A model generated the notes under the pieces. It searched no databases. It saw nothing but the letters and a program-made list of their open reading frames with translations, and was not told the DNA's origin. A stretch of 64,000 nt of DNA, from assembly GCA_007751475.1 (NCBI GenBank), contig CP036434.1:4593524-4657523 (forward strand). The letters are read 5' to 3'. Positions within the stretch are counted from its first letter, which is position 1; the number at the start of each line of letters is the position of its first letter. Source of the stretch: Saltatorellus ferox. Its GTDB lineage: Bacteria > Planctomycetota > UBA1135 > GCA-002686595. Below, piece after piece: positions 35,295-44,149 of the stretch. The position numbers and the translations under genes are program-made.

Positions 35295-36374
35295 GCCTGA
35301 AAGCGGCAGCGGTGAAGTCGCTGATTCCGTTGGGCGAGGCCGCAGGCCGCCCGCTGAAGCGCCTCATCGACCCTGATCTCGGCCTTGCGTTCCAGTCGTC
35401 GGGTTGGGGGAGCCAGTACGTGCCGCCTCCACTGGTGGTGAATGCTGACGGGTTCTCGTTGCGTGCGCTGATCCGGAATGGTCAGCGGGCGCAGCTGGAG
35501 AAGCTCTGCCGCTATGTGACGAGGCCCGCCATCAGTCTCGAACGCTTCGAGGTCCGTCCCGACGGCATGGTCTCGTGGTTGCTGCGCAAGGCCTGACGTG
35601 ATGGGACCAAGGGATTCGTCATGACGCCGCATGAGTTCATGGCGCGACTGGCGGCGCTCGCGCCGCATCTGCGGGAGCATCAGCTGACGTATCAGGTAGT
35701 GCTGGCCCCGGCCTCATCATTGCGTGATCTGGTGGTGCCGCGTCCCGTGGTTCGGAAGGAGCCGAAGGATGTGGACGTCGCCGATGAAGACGCCGCGAAG
35801 AGTGCGGGGGAGCCGTCGAAGGACCAGAGAACCATCCGCTGGGCAGATCTCTTGAAGCGGGTTTTTTCGGAGGATGTTCTCAAGCGCCCGCGCTGCCGGG
35901 GCCGCAGGCACATGATCTCCGTGATCACAGATCCGGAGGCAGCGCGGAAGGTGCCAGCGGGGGTGAGAGCGGCGGCGAGGAGGTCATCCGATTCGCTGGG
36001 TGGGGGAGACCCGTCATCGCCAGGGCCGAGCCGTTCCCCACCGGCCCAATCTGAGGTCCGAATACCGATGCCGCCTCGGCAGGGGCGGCTGGACTTCAGG
36101 AAGTAGGACGCTGCGGAAGAGCGGCGCGCGGGCTATCGGGCTCGGTGAAATGAGATCAGCCAGCACTCTCGGGGAGGGTGCTGGCTGTAGGTCGTGGTGA
36201 AGCGAACCGATGGTCCCGGTCGGAGAAGGCGAAATCGGGCGAATTCGGCTCACCGAAGAGGCCGCTGGCCGCTCGGGCGCTCCCGCGTGGCCGGTGAGGA
36301 TGGGATTAGCGAAGAATCGGGCCCCAGGCTACGGTGACTGGGGTGTCGACACCCCGCTTGGAAGTCCTATCCGT
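35295..36374 (+). mobile_element. IS91-like copy G, inverted relative to F
   Basis: Starts at gcctgaaagcggc inside the transposase (LKAAAVKSLIPLGEAAGRPL) and runs to the nick-type end cttggaagtcctatccgt. It has a TGA at 35594-35596 in place of Trp (LLRKA-stop-RDGTK), a small in-frame deletion in the SLRALIRNGQ region, and its last 270 bp are a diverged variant with a perfect 16-bp palindrome ggggtgtcgacacccc next to the end. Flank GTCA. It abuts an IS3 transposase fragment. Confidence 0.9.
36157..36187 (+). terminator. 3' hairpin of IS91-G
   Basis: Perfect 10-bp stem cagccagcac / gtgctggctg around an 11-nt loop, about 50 bp after the transposase stop; no T-run. It lies at the same place as the hairpin at 12009-12038 in copy B, although the surrounding DNA of the two copies has diverged, so the structure seems to be kept. 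Confidence 0.55.
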
Positions 36375-36720
36375 CAGCGACGACAACGCCCACTCCGAGG
36401 CGCTCTTCAGGACCGTGAAGTACTGCTCGCGGGCACCCAAGGGGCGCTTCGTCTCCCTGGAGGCCGCGGCTCAGTGGGCCGACGAGTTCGTCCAGTGGTA
36501 CAACTACGAACACAAGCACAGTGCCATTCGCTTCGTTACGCCTGCTGACCGTCACGATGGCAAGGACGGCGCCATTCTCCAGAAGCGGAAGGCCGTGATG
36601 GAGGAGGCGAAGAAGCGGAACCCGAACAGGTGGAGCGGCGACACTCGCAACCTCACGCCGATCGTGCACGTCACCCTTCACCCTCCTGTTGACCACCCCC
36701 AGGAGGCTCCAGCGGCCTGA
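36375..36720 (+). pseudogene. IS3-family transposase (OrfB) C-terminal fragment
   Basis: About 115 codons of an rve integrase core. SDDNAHSEALFRTVKYCSRA holds the last catalytic Glu of the DDE triad. Then AAAQWADEFVQWYNYEHKHS, AIRFVTPADRHDGKDGAILQ, KRKAVMEEAKKRNPNRWSGD and TRNLTPIVHVTLHPP, all typical of the IS3 group. The first two Asp of the triad are missing because IS91-G inserted just before. The IS right end is probably near 36745-36762 (ttgacactcaccgg). Confidence 0.85.
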
Positions 36721-36767
36721 TCTCAACGACTGGGCGACAACTACCTTGACACTCACCGGGTTGGCCC

Positions 36768-36804
36768 AACGGAATGAGAACTTCACCGATGCCGCCCTGA
36801 GGAA
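36768..36804 (-). mobile_element. Tiny IS91-like relic
   Basis: cccaacggaatgagaactt and caccgatgccgc match the transposase segment around LKAASVKSLIPLGEA of the other copies, with one base missing and several substitutions. Its border coincides with the start of the 119-bp repeat. Confidence 0.45.
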
Positions 36805-36917
36805 CAGACCGGTCAAGATCCAAGCGGGTTGCGCGCAAGGCTCCATGGGCACACTACGCCTCCGAGACGTTGCTTGAGCTGCTGGCATCGCTCCGTATAG
36901 AGCTGCAAATCCCGCGG
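36799..36917. repeat. 119-bp repeat, copy 1
   Basis: About 89% identical by eye (13 differences, no indels) to 41002-41120. Both copies begin gaggaac and end gatcccgcgg or aatcccgcgg. Both lie beside IS-derived DNA. No protein family recognised in any frame. Confidence 0.8.
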
Positions 36918-37295
36918 TCAGGAGGCGTTCCGGGAAGTACATGGAAACCGCCTGGAGACGAGGTAGCTGCCTCCCTCGGTCCTTACCCGTGGACGGGACT
37001 GATCATCGCGTGCTTTCTCCTGTGGCAAGCGCTGTTCGCGTTGACGGGGTGGCCAGCGCTCCCGGCAGCAGGGATCGCTGGCTGGTTCTTGGCCATCTGG
37101 TGGGGTCTGCGTCGGGCCGCCGACTGGACGCGGGTTACGATCGGCGCTGCGGCCGCTCTCGGAGTCGTGGTCAATCTCTGGACGTGGTTGGTACAAGCGT
37201 CTGAGCTGAGAGGACTTCGCAGGTGCCCCCCCCTCGCGAGTACGCGGACGCGTCAGCGTCCGAACACGCGCCCTGTTGGCTCGTTCACGAAGTAG
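36870..37295 (+). CDS. Possible membrane protein, chimeric 5' end
   Basis: The open frame has its first 16 codons in the 119-bp repeat and then reads GPYPWTGLIIACFLLWQALF, GIAGWFLAIWWGLRRAADWT and VTIGAAAALGVVVNLWTWLV: three membrane segments with good coding character to about 37230. It overlaps the 3' end of the TolB-like gene on the other strand. It is probably a truncated membrane-protein gene whose start was replaced by the repeat. No family recognised. Confidence 0.3.
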   Translation: MLELLASLRIELQIPRSGGVPGSTWKPPGDEVAASLGPYPWTGLIIACFLLWQALFALTGWPALPAAGIAGWFLAIWWGLRRAADWTRVTIGAAAALGVVVNLWTWLVQASELRGLRRCPPLASTRTRQRPNTRPVGSFTK

Positions 37296-38416
37296 CCGGG
37301 CTCGGGGTAGAGATCTCGCCCTGGCTCGACCGCTGGGAACTCGAAATGAAACCAATCCTCCTCGGTCGCCACTCCACCGGAGCGGAGGTTCATGAAATTG
37401 GTGTGCGCGAAGTCCGAGTCGTCGTAGCTACCGCCGGGCGTCAGGTACGCGAGGCCCGAGCCGTCTCGATTCACCTTCGCGATCCGAAAGGCCTCGGGCG
37501 CTCCGAAGACCAGGCGGTGGAAGTAGAGGACGCTGCCGTCATGACTCCACTGCGGCAGCGTGTTGATCTGGCCGTCCTCCAGGATCGTTCGAACCATCGC
37601 CCCATCAGCGGTCACGCCGCGCAGCCCCCACCGCCCGACGCCATTGAACGTCGGATCGATGTCCGTCTCGAACGCGATCTCCAGGCTGTCCGGGGAGAAG
37701 TAGGGGTCGTGATCCCTGAAAGCGTCGTTCGTCAACCGCACTTCGTTTGATCCGTCAGCGTCCAAGACGTGGATCTCAAGGTTCGCCACGTCGACTCCAT
37801 TGTATCCAGCCGGGAAGGCCGCGCACACGATCCTGGTGCCGTCCGGCGACCACGAAGGGTCCAGGTAGAACGAGGTCCTCGTCGAAACCCTGGTCGGGTT
37901 CGCGCCGAGAGCATCCGTGACGAACAGGTGCCAGCGGTCGCCATCCAGGGTCGATTGGGCCGCCATGACGAGCTGGGTTCCGTCGGGGGACCAGTCCGCC
38001 ACGCCCTGGGTGCTCCAGCCGTTGGCCCCCTCGGCGATCCGCTCCGTCAACTGGCCGGTGCTGAGGTCGAGCATCCAGAGCGAGGCGAACGCATAGTTGT
38101 TGTTGCCAGACCCGCTCGGCGGCCGATCGGCGACATCACTGCGGTAGAAGAGCAACGTGCCTGAGTCAGGCGAGGCGCGGGGCCACCAAGAGTCCACCAG
38201 CGGGTCGTCCGTGATCTGCTGCGCCACGCCGTCCGTGCTCAGGTAGATCTCGAAGTTGCCGGTGCGGTTAGAGCAGAAGTAGAACTCGAACGGCGGCGGA
38301 TCCGGCGGTGGCGACGTCTCAGACTCCGAGGAGCAGCCGAGGGTGAACACGGCGATTGACACCAGCAGGGAGAACAGGGGGGCCCGTGAAGACATGCGCG
38401 GCATACCCATCAGCAT
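37253..38416 (-). CDS. TolB-like WD40/PD40 beta-propeller lipoprotein
   Basis: Up to 387 residues (ATG at 38416; starts at 38407 or 38401 are also possible). Lipoprotein signal with lipobox FTLGC followed by SSESETSPPP. The mature part is a PD40 propeller: SNRTGNFEIYLSTDG, WWPRASPDSGTLLFYRS, VADWSPDGTQLVMAAQ, DPSWSPDGTRIVCAAF, DPYFSPDSLEIAFETD, LPQWSHDGSVLYFHRL, one repeat per blade. It is likely anchored in the outer membrane or cell surface as a protein- or ligand-binding module. No partner gene is next to it. Confidence 0.8.
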   Translation of the reverse strand: MLMGMPRMSSRAPLFSLLVSIAVFTLGCSSESETSPPPDPPPFEFYFCSNRTGNFEIYLSTDGVAQQITDDPLVDSWWPRASPDSGTLLFYRSDVADRPPSGSGNNNYAFASLWMLDLSTGQLTERIAEGANGWSTQGVADWSPDGTQLVMAAQSTLDGDRWHLFVTDALGANPTRVSTRTSFYLDPSWSPDGTRIVCAAFPAGYNGVDVANLEIHVLDADGSNEVRLTNDAFRDHDPYFSPDSLEIAFETDIDPTFNGVGRWGLRGVTADGAMVRTILEDGQINTLPQWSHDGSVLYFHRLVFGAPEAFRIAKVNRDGSGLAYLTPGGSYDDSDFAHTNFMNLRSGGVATEEDWFHFEFPAVEPGRDLYPEPGYFVNEPTGRVFGR

Positions 38417-38462
38417 CGGTCATAGGGACCCACCCCTGGCGTCTGCACCGCCAGAATCCGGA

Positions 38463-39001
38463 TCAGTACTCCCAATCTGTCTTGATCCCTGGCGCGGGAA
38501 CCGGGTAGAGCCCGTTCTCATCGGGCATCAGCGGGGAGTCCGACTCGAGGGCCAGCTCTGCGAGATCCGGTCCTAATTCATGCTCACACGAGAGGGCCTC
38601 CTCGTACGTGACGGGACGCCCGATGTGTGCCGCCATCCTCGACCCGCGAGGTCCAGATGCGGCGCCCGCGACCGAGGCTGTGCCCCTCGTGGATGCTCGT
38701 AGGAAGGCCGCGGTCGCTGTCCGCCGAGGCGATCGTCGACCCCTTCGTCCCGTGCATATGGCTGTAGAAGCGCGTCTCGCAGCCGGCCTGGTTGCGGCCT
38801 GAGAACATCATCTTCGTCCCGTCGGGGTAGATGCATTCAACTCCGTAGATATCGAGGTTCTGGTCCACGTAGGGCACGCCGTGGATACAGCAGGATCTCC
38901 GGTCGTCGTCGGCATCCTCACTGCCGGAAGCCTCGTGATCGTCTCTCCGCCCGCCACAGGCTGGACGACGGGCACACGGCTCCAGGTGCACGACTCGCTG
39001 A
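38463..39001 (-). pseudogene. Gfo/Idh/MocA oxidoreductase remnant
   Basis: C-terminal part of a planctomycete-type oxidoreductase in at least two frames: YGVECIYPDGTKMMFSGRNQ and AGCETRFYSHMHGTKGSTIA, then (after a deletion of roughly 60 residues and a frame change near 38640) MAAHIGRPVTYEEALSCEHE up to KTDWEY and stop at 38463. The NAD-binding half is lost beyond the IS91-H end at 39002. Clearly non-functional. Confidence 0.75.
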
Positions 39002-40990
39002 ACGGATAGGAACTCCAAGCGGTGTGTCGACACGCCAGTCACCGTATCCTGGAGCCCGATTCACCGCTACCCGCATCCTCACCGGCCACGCGGGAGCGCC
39101 CGGGCAGCCATCGGGCTCTTCGCTGAGCCGAACTCGCCCGATTTCGCCCCCTCCGACGAGCACCACCGGTTCACTTCACCACGACCTGCAGCCAGCACCC
39201 TTCCCAAGGCGCGGGCTGTTGTTGTTTCATCGAGCACGATCGCCCGCGCGCCGCTCTTCCGCAGCTTTCTACTTCCCGAAGTCCAGCCGCGCCGTGAAAT
39301 AGACACGGCCGAGGCGGCATCGGTATTCGGACCTCGAGCTCTGCCGGTGGGGAACGGCTCGGCCCTTGCGACGACGGGTCTCTCCCACCCAGCGAATCGG
39401 ATGACCTCCTCGCCGCCGCTCTCACCCCCTCCAGCACCTTCCGCGCTGTCTCCGGATCTGTGATCACGGAGATCATGTGCCTGCGCCCGCGGCAGCGCGG
39501 GCGCTTGAGAACATCTTCCGAAAACACCCGCTTCAGAAGATCTGCCCAGCGGATGTACCTCTGGTCCTTCGACGGCTCCCCCGCACTCTTCGAGCCGTCT
39601 TCATCGGCGACGTCCACATCCTTCGGCTCCTTCCGAACCACGGGACGCGGCACCACCAGATCACGCAATGATGAGGCCGGGGCCAGCACTCCCTGATACG
39701 TCAGCTGATGCTCGCGCGGATGCGGCGCGAGCGCCGCCAGTCGAGCCATGAACTGGTACGGCGTCATGACGAAGCCTTTGGTCCCATCACGCCAGGCCTT
39801 GCGCAGCAGCCACGAGACCATCCCATCGGGACGGACATCGAAGCGTTCCAGACTGATGGCGGGCCTCGTCACATAGCGGCAGAGCTTCTCCAGCTGCGCC
39901 CGATGCCCCTTCCGGATCAGCGTCGCCGCATGCAACGAGAACCCGTCAGCGCTCACCACCAGTGGAGGCGGCACGTACTGACTCCCCCAACCCGACGACT
40001 GGAACGCAAGGCCGAGATCAGGGTCGATGAGGCGCTTCAGCGGGCGGCCTGCGGCCTCTCCCAACGGAATCAGCGACTTCACCGATGCCGCTTTCAGGCC
40101 TGGGAAGAAGGAACCTTCACGCGCATCCCCGAAGTCGAGCAGCGGTGACTCATCCGCGCCCCCGTCCGCGTACTCCCAAGTGGGGTCGTCGCCTTTGCGT
40201 AGGGGCAGACCGAGTGCGATTGGGTCGAGGGAGTAGCGCTTCAGCACGCGACAGATGCGCGCGATCGCGTCGCCGTGCACACGCTCGACCTCCGCCGACG
40301 TGAGAGGATCTGCGGGCAGAAAGACGGGAGACTCGAAAGCGCTGCGCGTGACGTACACACCGTCCAGGTAGAGGGAGTGGAAGTGAACATTTAATCCCAA
40401 CGAAGATTCAAAACGCTGCGTCGAATTCACGGCGCCAACGTCGAGCCGGACCGGGGATTCAGGAATGGAATGTGCGGCTTCCTCTGGGTCAACCTCTGCG
40501 TCGCCTTGCACTTGTTGCTGCTGACGATCCAGCGTCACTTGTCCGCGGCGTTTGTAGGAGGCAGAGACCGCGCGAATGTGTGCCCGCGTGACCTCTCGGC
40601 AGAGCTCCGCGTTCATCGCCATCGCCAGGCGTAGCGGCCTGGGGACCGTGAGTACCCACTGGCGCACATCGACATCGGGGAAGACCCTGTCGACGAGGTG
40701 CGCGGCCGTCTGCGCCATCTGGCGCCCGCCGCAGGAGGAACAGAACGTTCGACCCTTTCAGGAGAACGGCACCACCGTGTCCGTTGCGCAGGAGGGGCAA
40801 CGGAGGCGGCTGAAGCCGAACGCTGGATCGCCGCATTCGAGTAGAGCCTCGAATTCCTGGATGACGTACTGCGGCAGGGAACGACCGCCGTGCTCGTCCT
40901 CGAACTCCGCGAGGAAACCAGGAAGGTGGGCCCGGACGAAATTCTGGAGCGGAGAGCGGCCCCCCGTGCCCCTGAAGATGTCCGGTGGAT
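39002..40990 (-). mobile_element. IS91-like copy H, full length but inactivated
   Basis: 1989 bp from the nick-type end (flank GTTC) to the same 5' breakpoint as copy E (after tccggtggat). It includes the N-terminal zinc-finger region. It carries two inactivating lesions: a nonsense codon in the zinc finger and an insertion near the 3' end. Inserted in the Gfo/Idh/MocA remnant. Confidence 0.9.
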
Positions 40991-40997
40991 CGTCCAT
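39269..40997 (-). pseudogene. IS91-family transposase pseudogene (copy H)
   Basis: A start is available at 40997 in the flanking DNA (MDDPPDIFRGTGGRSPLQNF). TGA at 40758-40760 replaces the Cys of FSCKGRTFC, breaking the zinc finger. At 39291-39309 gccgtgaaatagacacggc replaces 5-6 bp and shifts the last residues of the frame. The HUH (NVHFHS) and tyrosine (LCRYVTRP) motifs remain. It differs from copy E by only scattered substitutions otherwise, so inactivation is recent. Confidence 0.85.
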
Positions 40998-41306
40998 TCC
41001 AGAGGAACGGACCGGTCAAGGTCGAAGCGGGTTACGCGCAAGGCGCCATGGCCACGCGACGCCTCCGAGACGTTGCTCAAGCCGCTGGCATCGCTCCGGA
41101 TAGAGCTGCAGATCCCGCGGCCGGGCGAAGTGCATCTCTGCGATGAGACCGTCGAGACCAGCGACAGCGCATCTTCCTCACCGGGCCTACGGGGAGTCAC
41201 GCCACAGAATGCGATTACGCGAGCACCGCCAGGATCCGCGCTCGCGGCGTTGCGCCGACCCCCCATGGCATCCAACCATGGCAGGGGCCTCTGCCGACGA
41301 CCCGAA
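40991..41306. other. Region between IS91-H and the lipoprotein gene
   Basis: The first 130 bp contain the second 119-bp repeat. The rest (41121-41306) has no recognisable gene. Confidence 0.4.
41002..41120. repeat. 119-bp repeat, copy 2
   Basis: Partner of 36799-36917, same length and direction. It begins 12 bp beyond the 5' breakpoint of IS91-H. Confidence 0.8.
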
Positions 41307-41840
41307 CTACTGCACGGACATCCGCTCGGCTTCCAGGCGCAGGTTGCCAGCCTCGTCTCTCCGCAGCGTTCCGGCCACCACGACCTCGGTCAAGCGCTCG
41401 AGGTCCTTCTGGCCATGGAGTGACCAGTCCGCGGGCATCCCGTCCTCCAGGAACTCGACGTTGACCGTCCAGCGCTCCAGCTCGTCCGGATCCGCGCAGC
41501 AGAAGTCCCAGGGCGTGGAGCAGCCATCGTCCGCCATCTCGGTGCAGTCCTTGAGGCCATCATCGACCAGGCGGAACGTGGCCAACTCGCCGAAGTCCTG
41601 GAGGGTCCCACGCAGGACGACCTTCTCGCCGTCCTTTACGGACTCGCGGATGTCGCGGACCTCCTTCGCGTCGCCCAGAGGCGCGTCCGACCAGTACGCC
41701 GTCAACGGCGCGACGACTTCCACGGACGCGGACTCAGGCGCTGGCTCCTTCGCCGGAGCGCTCTCGCTTCCCCCGCAGGAGATGAGCGGCAGTGCGAGTG
41801 AAACGAACAGGACCGAAGTGGCGCACCGTGAATTCAGCAT
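41307..41840 (-). CDS. Putative lipoprotein, unknown function
   Basis: 177 residues from the second of two adjacent ATGs. Lipobox LPLISCGG, then an Ala/Pro/Glu linker and a small domain with VRDIRESVKDGEKVVLRGTL, TFRLVDDGLKDCTEMADDGC and DFCCADPDELERWTVNVEFL. The Cys cluster (C, C, CC) may bind metal or form disulfides. LTEVVVAGTLRRDEAGNL suggests an OB-like strand pattern. I remember similar lipoproteins in planctomycetes but no function for them. Confidence 0.65.
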   Translation of the reverse strand: MLNSRCATSVLFVSLALPLISCGGSESAPAKEPAPESASVEVVAPLTAYWSDAPLGDAKEVRDIRESVKDGEKVVLRGTLQDFGELATFRLVDDGLKDCTEMADDGCSTPWDFCCADPDELERWTVNVEFLEDGMPADWSLHGQKDLERLTEVVVAGTLRRDEAGNLRLEAERMSVQ

Positions 41841-41868
41841 CACGGCATCATAGCCGATCGTCCGGAGA

Positions 41869-43008
41869 TCAGTCCTCGGAGAGCGCCGCCGCGATCGGCA
41901 GCCGCGCCAACCGCCACGCCGCCGGCACCACCGCCGCGACCGCCAGCACCAGCGTCCCCCCGAAGCCCACGAGCACCGCCACCGGGTCCACGCGCAGCTC
42001 GAACGCGCTCATCGCCAGCCGCACGGCGCCGCCCTCCAGGGCCACCCGCGCCAGTAGTAGCCCGAGCACCGCCCCCGCTGCCGCCACGACCAGGGCCTCG
42101 ATCAGGAGCGACGTGGCGAGCGCTCGTGTCCCGAATCCGATGGCCCGCAGCGCGGCGAGCTCCTTGATCCGGTCCTGGACCGACGCCGCCGCCGCGTTCG
42201 CGCCCCCCAAAAGAGCCGCGACCCCGATCAGCGCCGCCAGCATCCACGCCATCCGCTGGATCGGCACGAAGTACGCCACGAGTTCTCCGTAGTACTCGGC
42301 GCTCCTCACCGGCTCCAGCTCGAGGTCGAGCCGCCTGTCGCAGAACAATCGCAGCCGCTTGCGCGCCGTGTCGTCCGCCAACCGCACGAACACCACCGAG
42401 GAATCACCGCGCTGGGCCAGCCCGCGCAGCGGATCGAGCGGCGTCCAGATCTCGGCCTCCAGGGTCGTTCCCGGGGCCACGAAGCGCCCGACGATGCGTT
42501 GCTCTGCGCCCTCCAGAACTAGCGTCTCCCCAGGCGCGACGGCGCTCTCGGGAACGCCGAGCTGCCTCGCGACGAGCCGCCCGACGATCACCTCACCCGG
42601 CCCGGGCAGAGCGCCTTCCGACAGCGTCAACGCTCGATGGACTTCATAGGCATTCGGTGTGACGCCGCGCACGAAACCCGCGCGCTCGCCCTCGAAACCG
42701 GGAACGACGATCGACGTTCCCATGTGGATCTCGTCCGACGCCACCTCGACGCCGGGCACGCTCGCCTTCACCAGCGAAGCCAGCCCCGCCGCCGTCGTCG
42801 AACGGACCACGTCTCGCTCGGCCACCTTGGAGAGCAGCAGCGCGGTATGGGGATCGGACGCCCCCGCAAACGTACCGCTCAGGCCGCGCACGAACGCCGT
42901 CGTCGCCACCAGGAGCGCGGCGACCATCGCACTCGAAAGCGCCGTCAGGGTCGTCCGCCCGGGCCGCCGCCCGAGGTTGCGGATCGCATGATCGAAGGGA
43001 AGTCCCAA
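41869..43008 (-). CDS. ABC transporter permease, FtsX/MacB type (second)
   Basis: 379 residues from a TTG at 43008, 4 nt after the stop of the first permease. N-terminal membrane segment within RTTLTALSSAMVAALLVATT, a large extracytoplasmic MacB-PCD-like domain with GFVRGVTPNAYEVHRALTLS and GEVIVGRLVARQLG, then three C-terminal membrane segments (WMLAALIGVAALLGGANAAA, a central pair, LVLAVAAVVPAAWRLA) with the FtsX signature SVQDRIKELAALRAIGFGTR. Works with the first permease and the ATPase in the export complex of this operon. The TTG start is inferred. Confidence 0.8.
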   Translation of the reverse strand: MGLPFDHAIRNLGRRPGRTTLTALSSAMVAALLVATTAFVRGLSGTFAGASDPHTALLLSKVAERDVVRSTTAAGLASLVKASVPGVEVASDEIHMGTSIVVPGFEGERAGFVRGVTPNAYEVHRALTLSEGALPGPGEVIVGRLVARQLGVPESAVAPGETLVLEGAEQRIVGRFVAPGTTLEAEIWTPLDPLRGLAQRGDSSVVFVRLADDTARKRLRLFCDRRLDLELEPVRSAEYYGELVAYFVPIQRMAWMLAALIGVAALLGGANAAAASVQDRIKELAALRAIGFGTRALATSLLIEALVVAAAGAVLGLLLARVALEGGAVRLAMSAFELRVDPVAVLVGFGGTLVLAVAAVVPAAWRLARLPIAAALSED

Positions 43009-43012
43009 GGCG

Positions 43013-44149
43013 TCATGCCCCCAGGGAATCGACGATCCCGGCGCGCGCACTGCGCACCGCGGGCAGCAGCCCCGCGATCGCGCCCGCGCCGAGCGCGACG
43101 CCGAACCCGAGCAGCACCAGCGACGGTGTGACGACAAACCCGATCGAAACGCCCTCGCTCCCGATGGTGAGCTTCGTCGTGTGGAGCAGCGCCACGGCCG
43201 AGCCCACCCCGATCAGCGCGCCGAAGAAGGCCAGCGCCAGCGCCTCCCCCATCACCAGCGCGCCGACGTGCACCTCGCGGAACCCGATCGCGCGCAGGAC
43301 CCCCATCTCTCGGACGCGCTCCTGCACGCTCATCAGCACCGTGTTCGCGACCAGGGAAAGGACCACCACGACGCAGGCGAGGGCGAGGTAGCGCCCGAAG
43401 CGCAGAATCTCCCGCAGGTCCCGGGTCGCGCTCTCCAGGTAGGCGACCCGCGGCCGCGTATCCGTCGGCTCCTCGGCCGTCGCAAAAATCTCGTCGATCT
43501 CGGACGCCACGCGACCGGGTTCAGCGCCCTCTGACGTCAGCACCTCGAACTGCGTCACGGTTCCGAGCCGGCTGATCGGCCCCGCGCGCTGCAGGTACTC
43601 CAGATGCGTGAGAATCAGCGACTCCTGGGTCGATTCGTCCGAGCGGAAGATCCCGACGACGCTCACGTCGATGTCGCCGAAGCGAAAGCGCTGGCCCACG
43701 CGCACCCCCTTGCGAGCGGCGAACTGCTGCCCCACGAGTGCGGCGTCTTTCTGGGCCTCGAACGCCGCCGCGTCCCCGTCGATGACCTCGATGCTGCGCT
43801 GGGCCAGCATCTCCTCGACCGGCGCGCCCTGGAAGGTCACGAGATCGAGGCTCGCACGGCAGTTGTTCAGGTAGACCTTGACGGGAAGAACCGTGTCGAC
43901 GCCTTCGACGCCCTCGATGTGCCGCGTGTAGGACTCCGGCAGGAACGACGTCTGCGGACAGTAGCGGTTCTTGCGGAACACCACGAGCGTGCGCGCTGCG
44001 TCCGTCGAATCCATGGCTTCCGCCATGCCGGTCCCGAGACTCTCGACGAGCACGAGCAGCGCCAGCGCGCACGCGACACCGAGGATCGTCAGCGCGGTCC
44101 GTCCCTTGCGCCGCTTGAGATTCACCAGGATCAGCCGCAGAAACCTCAT
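43013..44149 (-). CDS. ABC transporter permease, FtsX/MacB type (first)
   Basis: 378 residues; the ATG overlaps the TGA of the ATPase gene (ATGA). N-terminal LKRRKGRTALTILGVACALA, then a periplasmic domain (LVTFQGAPVEEMLAQRSIEV; VGQRFRFGDIDVSVVGIFRS) and the FtsX domain with SVQERVREMGVLRAIGFREV and the last two membrane segments (GVALGAGAIAGLLPAVRSAR). MacB-like permeases transmit ATPase motion to the periplasm rather than forming a channel. Two different permeases in one operon suggest a heterodimer. Confidence 0.85.
   Translation of the reverse strand: MRFLRLILVNLKRRKGRTALTILGVACALALLVLVESLGTGMAEAMDSTDAARTLVVFRKNRYCPQTSFLPESYTRHIEGVEGVDTVLPVKVYLNNCRASLDLVTFQGAPVEEMLAQRSIEVIDGDAAAFEAQKDAALVGQQFAARKGVRVGQRFRFGDIDVSVVGIFRSDESTQESLILTHLEYLQRAGPISRLGTVTQFEVLTSEGAEPGRVASEIDEIFATAEEPTDTRPRVAYLESATRDLREILRFGRYLALACVVVVLSLVANTVLMSVQERVREMGVLRAIGFREVHVGALVMGEALALAFFGALIGVGSAVALLHTTKLTIGSEGVSIGFVVTPSLVLLGFGVALGAGAIAGLLPAVRSARAGIVDSLGA

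Noticed and set aside
11443..40760. TGA interrupts the transposase of copies B, G and H at Trp, Trp and Cys codons, which could hint at UGA recoding.
   Set aside because: Host genes here use TGA as their stop, often in ATGA overlaps, and no SECIS-like or suppressor feature is seen. Other copies have TGG or TGT at the same places. Point mutation is enough.
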